From: Leucothrix mucor
Lineage (GTDB): Bacteria > Pseudomonadota > Gammaproteobacteria > Thiotrichales > Thiotrichaceae
Length of the DNA stretch: 9,276 nucleotides
Assembly: GCA_011322515.1 (NCBI GenBank)
Contig: DRMS01000481.1
Location: forward strand, 1 to 9,276
Direction of reading: 5' to 3'
Part shown: one piece after another, positions 5,458 through 9,276 of the stretch
Layout of the letters: each line of letters begins with the position of its first letter
Position numbering within the stretch: position 1 is the first letter of the stretch
Made by a program: the position numbers and the translations under genes
The notes under the pieces: generated by a model
Told to the model about the DNA's origin: nothing
The model's database searches: none
The model's input: only the letters and a program-made list of their open reading frames with translations

Positions 5458-5967
5458 TTACTTAGCGTCCTTCTTAGCCTCTGTTTCAACTGTATTTTGT
5501 GCCTCAGCATTACTAGTAGACTCCTGCTCATCTTCTGGTTCAACCATCGTATCTTCAGCCCTTAACTGCTCAGCACAAAGATCCATATATTCTTCTAGCT
5601 TTTCTTTTATCACCTTATCTTCTTTCGCATATGCGCTACATTGAGTTTGTATTTCCTCTGCAGATCGCCCCTCAAGACCTGGCTCAACCATTGTCGCCTC
5701 TGCACGCAATTGCTCAACACAAGAGTCTATATATACTTTTAGTTTATCGTCTTTAACGCTATCCTCTTTAGCAAAACCCTTACACTTATCTTGCATAATC
5801 TCATCATTTAAAATATCTATCGCTTGAGATTCGTTCTCATTAAGCTCTACGACCTCCTCTGAAGCCTTATTAGATGCCTTCTCTGCTTTATTGATTCCTG
5901 CAAAATACCAATAGGCAACCACTGCAAGTGCTATCAATAGTATAATCATCACAACTTTCTTCAACAT
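5458..5967 (-). CDS. Membrane-anchored protein with two Cys-X20-Cys repeats
   Basis: A 169-residue protein I do not recognise as a named family. Residues 4-23 form one membrane segment (VVMIILLIALAVVAYWYF), perhaps an uncleaved signal anchor that puts the rest in the periplasm. Residues 24-55 are charged. Two tandem repeats follow, about 55-98 and 103-145, each patterned C-x2-[FY]-AKED-x-V-x3-KL-x2-Y-x-D-x-C-x-EQLRAE-x-TMVEP. The cysteine pairs C62/C83 and C110/C131 have identical 20-residue spacing. Each repeat looks like a helical hairpin that a disulfide could staple; this is inference. The tail (147-169) is acidic, then ends in Lys/Asp. The ATG has an excellent AAGGAGGT five bases upstream. 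It is a single gene, with its 3' end 16 bases from the nested repeat. Confidence 0.8.
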   Translation of the reverse strand: MLKKVVMIILLIALAVVAYWYFAGINKAEKASNKASEEVVELNENESQAIDILNDEIMQDKCKGFAKEDSVKDDKLKVYIDSCVEQLRAEATMVEPGLEGRSAEEIQTQCSAYAKEDKVIKEKLEEYMDLCAEQLRAEDTMVEPEDEQESTSNAEAQNTVETEAKKDAK

Positions 5968-6097
5968 AATTACCTCCTTGAAAAGGATAATTTTAGCCTA
6001 TTTTGATAGATGATCCTTAATTACTGAGAATTAATTAAATTTGCTGAGTATTTGTGCTAGGTTAAATTTTCGCAATTGACCTTGTAGATTAGACAAC

Positions 6098-6202
6098 ATA
6101 TAGTTTTTCACATAAATAATTGCACCCTTCGACCCCGCTCAGGGTGCAGCTCCCTGAGCGGGGTCGAAGGGTGCGGAAATTTAATAAATGAATATCTATA
6201 GC
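6098..6202. repeat. Palindromic element with perfect 23-bp REP-like hairpin
   Basis: The core is a perfect 23-bp stem (6122-6144 with 6152-6174) around a 7-base loop. Its arm GCACCCTTCGACCCCGCTCA (then GGG) is a variant of the REP-like unit inside the MITEs. Outer arms continue imperfectly (left tatagtttttcacataaata, right ttaataaatgaatatctata) and are shared with 791-816 and with the inner palindrome of the 5125-5441 element. It lacks MITE ends and any clear target duplication. It sits about 85 bases upstream of dacB and has no T-run, so a terminator role is unlikely. Confidence 0.75.
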
Positions 6203-6285
6203 TCTACCGTCTATCAGATATATCGGATATAAAACAAATAACAACTGTCAATTACCCTTCCTAAATAATACAAAAAAACAGACAA

Positions 6286-7479
6286 ATGAATAAAATAAAA
6301 ACAATAATACTGAGTACCTTTTTTCTCGCCCTAATAACACCTTCGCTAAGCCTTGCAGAAAGTGCACTATCACGCTTTTCCCATTTGCATAATGCTGGGT
6401 TATTAGTAACCGATAGTCATGGGCAAATATTAAAATCAAAGCGTGCCAATCAATCCTTTGTACCTGCCTCTACGGTGAAACTAGCAACGGCTTGGCTGGC
6501 GTTAAGCCGCTGGGGTGAAACGTATCGTTTTCGTACTGATTTCTTTTTTGATCATGCTGATAACACATTATCGGTCAAGGGAAGTGGCGATCCGTATCTA
6601 GTATCAGAAGAATTAACTGTAATTGCGCGCCAACTCGCACAACGGGGTATTCGGCAGGTAGATCGCATCGCTTTGGATAATTCATTATTTGAAGATGGTT
6701 TGGTACTTCCTGGTACAGGCAAGAGCAACAACCCCTATGATGCGGTTCCTTCCGCATTAGCTGCCAATTTTAATACAGTTAATATTAAAAAACGTAAAGG
6801 AAAAGTAATTTCTGCAGAAAAGCAAACGCCACTAACACCCTTTGCGATCAGTATGAAAAAACGCTTTAAGCGTGGCACATTACGTGTCAACACAGGTAGA
6901 GATCCTCATAATGCAGAGCGTTATTTTGGTGAGTTATTAATAGCCTTCCTGCGCAAAGAAGGTATTCAGGTTAATAACCATATAGTGGGTGAAAAAGCGC
7001 CACAAATGCAGCCGATTTATCAGCATTATAATAGCCGCACCTTAGCAGAAGTGATTCGCCCCATGTTGAAATACTCAACCAATTTTATTGCCAACCAATT
7101 AGCATTAACACTAGCCGCCGATGCTTATCGACAACCTGCTAATGCGCAACTAGTCAAGCGCTATATGAACAGCACCCTGCAAGCACACTTTCATTGGAAA
7201 AGCTTTAATCTGCAAGACGGTGCAGGGTTATCACGCAGAAATCGTCTTAAGCCAACCCAGTTAGTTGGTTTACTGCATGATTTTAAACGCTGGAAGCATC
7301 TTCTTCCGAAGAAAGAAACAGGGGTTTATGCTAAATCAGGTACCCTAAAAGGAGTCAGTACGTTAGCGGGGTATTTAGTGCAAGGCAATGAGTGGAAGCC
7401 CTTTGCGTTGATGATGAATCAGCCTGTACCACATAAATTGCGTAATCGTATTGCGATACAGCTAAGGCGAACTCTATAA
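6286..7479 (+). CDS. dacB: D-alanyl-D-alanine carboxypeptidase/endopeptidase, PBP4 type
   Basis: A class C low-molecular-weight penicillin-binding protein (peptidase family S13) that trims D-Ala from, or cleaves crosslinks in, peptidoglycan in the periplasm. The N-terminus is a signal peptide with likely cleavage after A24 (SLA|ES). The three active-site motifs are present: S62-T-V-K65 (PASTVKLAT), S264-T-N266 (LKYSTNFIANQ) and K350-S-G-T (AKSGTLKG). The DGAGLSR segment (311-317) is also typical. At 397 residues it is shorter than E. coli PBP4 (477 residues). Part of the difference lies between the first two motifs, suggesting a reduced inserted domain. The ATG is the first possible start, since an in-frame stop lies 24 bases upstream. 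No Shine-Dalgarno is visible, so translation may be weak. It is a single gene. Confidence 0.93.
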   Translation: MNKIKTIILSTFFLALITPSLSLAESALSRFSHLHNAGLLVTDSHGQILKSKRANQSFVPASTVKLATAWLALSRWGETYRFRTDFFFDHADNTLSVKGSGDPYLVSEELTVIARQLAQRGIRQVDRIALDNSLFEDGLVLPGTGKSNNPYDAVPSALAANFNTVNIKKRKGKVISAEKQTPLTPFAISMKKRFKRGTLRVNTGRDPHNAERYFGELLIAFLRKEGIQVNNHIVGEKAPQMQPIYQHYNSRTLAEVIRPMLKYSTNFIANQLALTLAADAYRQPANAQLVKRYMNSTLQAHFHWKSFNLQDGAGLSRRNRLKPTQLVGLLHDFKRWKHLLPKKETGVYAKSGTLKGVSTLAGYLVQGNEWKPFALMMNQPVPHKLRNRIAIQLRRTL

Positions 7480-7636
7480 TCTTGCAAAAAAGCTGAAGCA
7501 TTCACTCCTTAGAATGAGAATTGCTCAAAAAGCACCTCTGTCGCTTTGATATAACTTTTTGCTTTCATTTAAAATTCATTCACTGATGTTACGCAGTAAA
7601 TAATATTTAGATATATTTTATGCATCACTCTGGCGT

Positions 7637-7665
7637 ATTCCCACCAAGGTCAAAATGGTGGGAAT
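7637..7665. terminator. Hairpin between convergent genes, possible terminator
   Basis: A perfect 10-bp stem, ATTCCCACCA (7637-7646) with TGGTGGGAAT (7656-7665), closes a 9-base loop between the convergent dacB and cytochrome genes. It lacks a T-run on either strand, so it is not a classical intrinsic terminator. It may stabilise 3' ends or block read-through. It begins 16 bases beyond the cytochrome stop and lies about 157 bases beyond dacB. Confidence 0.4.
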
Positions 7666-7681
7666 GTCAATAAGCCTCTCT

Positions 7682-8269
7682 TTAAAGGCGAAACATACGC
7701 GAAATAAGACGTTCACCCGAATATTCATGCCATGCTGCTGCAAAGACATGAGCGATTAAATAGGCCCACATGAAGTTACCAAATAATTCATGTACTTCAG
7801 CAATTTCTTCAAATAATGGATTTTCGAATCCTTGGGGAGTGAAGTCCATGACAATATATAAACCCACGCCTGTGGCAGCTATAGCAGATGCAATCAAGAT
7901 ACCAAGTCCATGAACTAATCCTGATAAGCCTCCATGATCACCATAAGGAGGCTTTTTATTTTTTAGAAGATAAGCAATATCAGATTTAGTCTGTTGTAAA
8001 CCAGTGCCGATAATAGGAAAAAGATTACCTAACTTAACATCATTATTAGGTATCAACATCCAGAGCCAATGAAGTAATAACAAGCCTGCTGCGACTAAAC
8101 CAACAAGCTCATGCCCTTCCATTGCAGCTTTTGCCAACTCACTTGCATCATCGAGTTCATCAGGTGGCGCAAGCACTAAAGAGAGAATGAGTTGAATGGT
8201 TAAACTTAGCGCTATTAAAGTATGTAACCAACGTGTTATTTTTGACCATCTTTGTGTTTCAATTTGCAT
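7682..8269 (-). CDS. Cytochrome b561-like (cytochrome b/b6 domain) membrane protein
   Basis: A 195-residue four-helix membrane protein of the b561 / Ni-Fe-hydrogenase cytochrome b superfamily, which carries electrons across the inner membrane through two b haems. The start RWSKITRWLHTLIALSL is diagnostic. Membrane segments fall near 13-34, 54-73, 117-141 and 156-180. Candidate haem ligands are H16 (helix 1), H53 (helix 2), H160 and H174 (helix 4), with H120 in helix 3 as an alternative; the pairing is inferred from the family. I chose the ATG at 8269 because AGAGG lies 10 bases upstream. The ATG at 8308 would add 13 residues (MNRSTLLIRGKNK) but has no Shine-Dalgarno. No hydrogenase or dehydrogenase partner is adjacent, so the electron donor and acceptor are unknown. 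Confidence 0.85.
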   Translation of the reverse strand: MQIETQRWSKITRWLHTLIALSLTIQLILSLVLAPPDELDDASELAKAAMEGHELVGLVAAGLLLLHWLWMLIPNNDVKLGNLFPIIGTGLQQTKSDIAYLLKNKKPPYGDHGGLSGLVHGLGILIASAIAATGVGLYIVMDFTPQGFENPLFEEIAEVHELFGNFMWAYLIAHVFAAAWHEYSGERLISRMFRL

Positions 8270-8481
8270 TTTATTTTTGCCTCTTATTAATAGCGTACTT
8301 CTATTCATTCATCATAAATAGAAACACCGAATATTTAAAAATCAGGTTAAAAAAGTGTAATCGCTAAACTGTAAATTATCCAAAGCAATCACACCTCTCC
8401 TCTTGCTTTAGATAAACATACCTTCCCTATCCCAATAAATTTATTATTTTTCTATTCTAAAGAGGCGAGAGATAAAAAAGC

Positions 8482-8526
8482 ATTGGGCATATATCTTATT
8501 CTTTAAATATAGGTCATATGCCTAAT
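8482..8526. promoter_or_regulatory. Inverted repeat upstream of the cytochrome gene
   Basis: Arms attgggcatat (8482-8492) and atatgcctaat (8516-8526) are complementary at 10 of 11 positions, the exception being a G-T pair, and are 23 bases apart. With the palindrome at 8532-8549 it lies between the LuxR-type gene and the cytochrome gene. It could be an operator for the latter or an RNA structure at the 3' end of the former. Function is unproven. Confidence 0.3.
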
Positions 8527-8531
8527 AGCTT

Positions 8532-8549
8532 AGGAACGTGCACGTTCCT
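8532..8549. promoter_or_regulatory. Perfect 18-bp palindrome, possible operator
   Basis: AGGAACGTGCACGTTCCT is a perfect palindrome with no spacer, 10 bases past the stop of the LuxR-type gene and about 260 bases upstream of the cytochrome start. Its size and symmetry suit a dimeric regulator, and lux-box-type sites are of similar length. As RNA it could form only a 7-bp stem with a TGCA loop and no T-run, so a terminator is less likely. Binding by the adjacent regulator is a guess. Confidence 0.35.
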
Positions 8550-8558
8550 TATCTAACC

Positions 8559-9098
8559 CTACTTCCCCAGCATATCCTCAAAAAACCATGCAGAAAATTC
8601 ATGTCGCCCTGTTACGCTCGATTTACGATAAATAGCGGATCCTTGTTGCCTTACTGTTTTTTCCTGCCTGTTTCTTATAGTGGCAATTTCTTTAAAACTC
8701 AGCCCTTTTAATAGCAGAAGCGCTATTTCCTGTTCGCTTTGCGTGAACCCCCAGAGATCAAATTGCGCCATAAGTTGCTTATTATATTCTTTTGATATTC
8801 GTTTTAATTGAAGCAGTGATTGTTCCAGTTTTATTTCTGTTTGCTTCGTTCTATGATTTAAACGGCTGGAATATAATTTTTGCCGATAAGACTGAACGAG
8901 TAATTTTATCAATAAATACAATCCACCTATTGATAAAAATATTGTCAGCATTTGTACAATAAAAAAGAAATCAATCTTATCTTGTTGGCTCATATCTTCT
9001 ACAAGATCAATGGTATTCCCCAGAAGTACCATCAATAAAATACAAACTAAAAAAATTTCTTTTAGGTTAAATCGATTTAACCATACTGTTAGAAACAC
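8559..9098 (-). CDS. Membrane-tethered LuxR/GerE-type transcriptional regulator
   Basis: A 179-residue protein with two predicted membrane segments (about 14-33 and 43-69), a charged helical linker with coiled-coil character (about 72-110), and a C-terminal GerE/LuxR-type helix-turn-helix (about 117-177). The latter shows FTQSEQEIALLLLKGLSFKE, an IATIRNRQEKTVRQQGSAIY recognition region and the closing SSVTGRHEFSAWFFEDML. There is no receiver or autoinducer domain, so this looks like a compact one-component regulator that senses at or in the membrane; the signal is unknown. The start codon is GTG at 9098, supported by AGGAG six bases upstream. It is transcribed alone. The likely -10 is at 9155-9160, and the perfect palindrome past its stop could be a target. 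Confidence 0.85.
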   Translation of the reverse strand: MFLTVWLNRFNLKEIFLVCILLMVLLGNTIDLVEDMSQQDKIDFFFIVQMLTIFLSIGGLYLLIKLLVQSYRQKLYSSRLNHRTKQTEIKLEQSLLQLKRISKEYNKQLMAQFDLWGFTQSEQEIALLLLKGLSFKEIATIRNRQEKTVRQQGSAIYRKSSVTGRHEFSAWFFEDMLGK

Positions 9099-9154
9099 TC
9101 TTTTCTCCTAAAATTTTCAGCAAAATAGCCTAGCATTTCTTAAGCACTCTCTAA

Positions 9155-9185
9155 ATTATATTTTAGTAATAATAAGCCCTGTAAA
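9155..9185 (-). promoter_or_regulatory. Possible promoter of the LuxR-type gene
   Basis: On the minus strand an exact TATAAT (9155-9160) lies 19 bases after TTTACA (9180-9185). The spacer is longer than the ideal 17, and the region is very AT-rich, so other start sites are possible. It would give a leader of about 50 nt. Confidence 0.4.
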
Positions 9186-9257
9186 ACTCATAGCTATTAA
9201 AATATCAAAATCATATAATAGATCATTTTTTAAGCTGTATAAGGATGTTATAATATT

Positions 9258-9276
9258 ATGAATAAGCTATTATTTA
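9258..9276 (+). CDS. Possible start of a new gene, 3' partial
   Basis: An ATG at 9258 opens a frame reading MNKLLF to the window edge. AAGGA lies 12 bases upstream, which is far for a ribosome binding site, and a TATAAT (9249-9254) between them could equally be a -10 box. Too short to judge; it may be the start of an exported or membrane protein or simply chance. Confidence 0.2.

Noticed and set aside
5304..5543. Minus-strand frame of 79 codons across MITE B and the Cys-repeat gene end
   Set aside because: It is mostly MITE hairpin sequence and overlaps a real gene in another frame.
6122..6174. Perfect 23-bp hairpin as a terminator
   Set aside because: It has no T-run on either strand, lies upstream of genes on both sides, and matches the REP-like palindrome family instead.
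7490..7560. Intrinsic terminator for dacB
   Set aside because: Candidate stems there are only 5 bp (cattc/gaatg, aaagc/gcttt) and are not followed directly by a T-run.

Overview
The window looks like a chromosomal segment of a low-GC gammaproteobacterium. The main support is the gene order rpsF-rpsR-(DUF2232-type membrane protein)-rplI, which is typical of several gammaproteobacterial lineages. A PBP4-type DacB and a b561-like cytochrome fit that placement. Species cannot be named from the sequence; a sulfur-oxidising or methylotrophic relative is only a guess.

Layout. Bases 1-618 hold the 3' part of a VWA-like (DUF2201-type) gene. Bases 619-1795 carry no intact gene. This stretch has two diverged copies of a 77-bp repeat, a 168-bp MITE with perfect 8-bp target duplications, a lone MITE end, the relic of a reverse-strand reading frame, and an AT-rich patch with DnaA-box-like sites. 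Bases 1803-4337 are one minus-strand ribosomal-protein operon, from a strong sigma70-type promoter through rpsF, rpsR, the membrane protein and rplI to a clear intrinsic terminator. Bases 4505-5092 hold a divergent CBS-domain gene. Bases 5125-5441 are a nested repeat: a second MITE copy (again with 8-bp duplications) inside an older palindromic element that is itself bounded by 21-bp inverted repeats. Bases 5458-5967 (minus) encode a membrane-anchored protein with two Cys-X20-Cys repeats. A third palindromic element (6098-6202) precedes a PBP4-type D-Ala-D-Ala carboxypeptidase (6286-7479). A minus-strand b-type cytochrome (7682-8269) and a minus-strand, membrane-tethered LuxR-type regulator (8559-9098) follow. 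The window ends on a possible new plus-strand start codon.

Functionally, the ribosomal-protein operon is the only tight unit; the other genes are single transcription units separated by repeat-rich spacers. No defence system, CRISPR array, prophage or RNA gene was seen. The most distinctive content is the family of small non-autonomous elements carrying REP-like palindromes, documented by target duplications and nesting. The Cys-repeat protein, the acidic tail on L9 and the possible origin-like DnaA-box patch are the other points worth following up.
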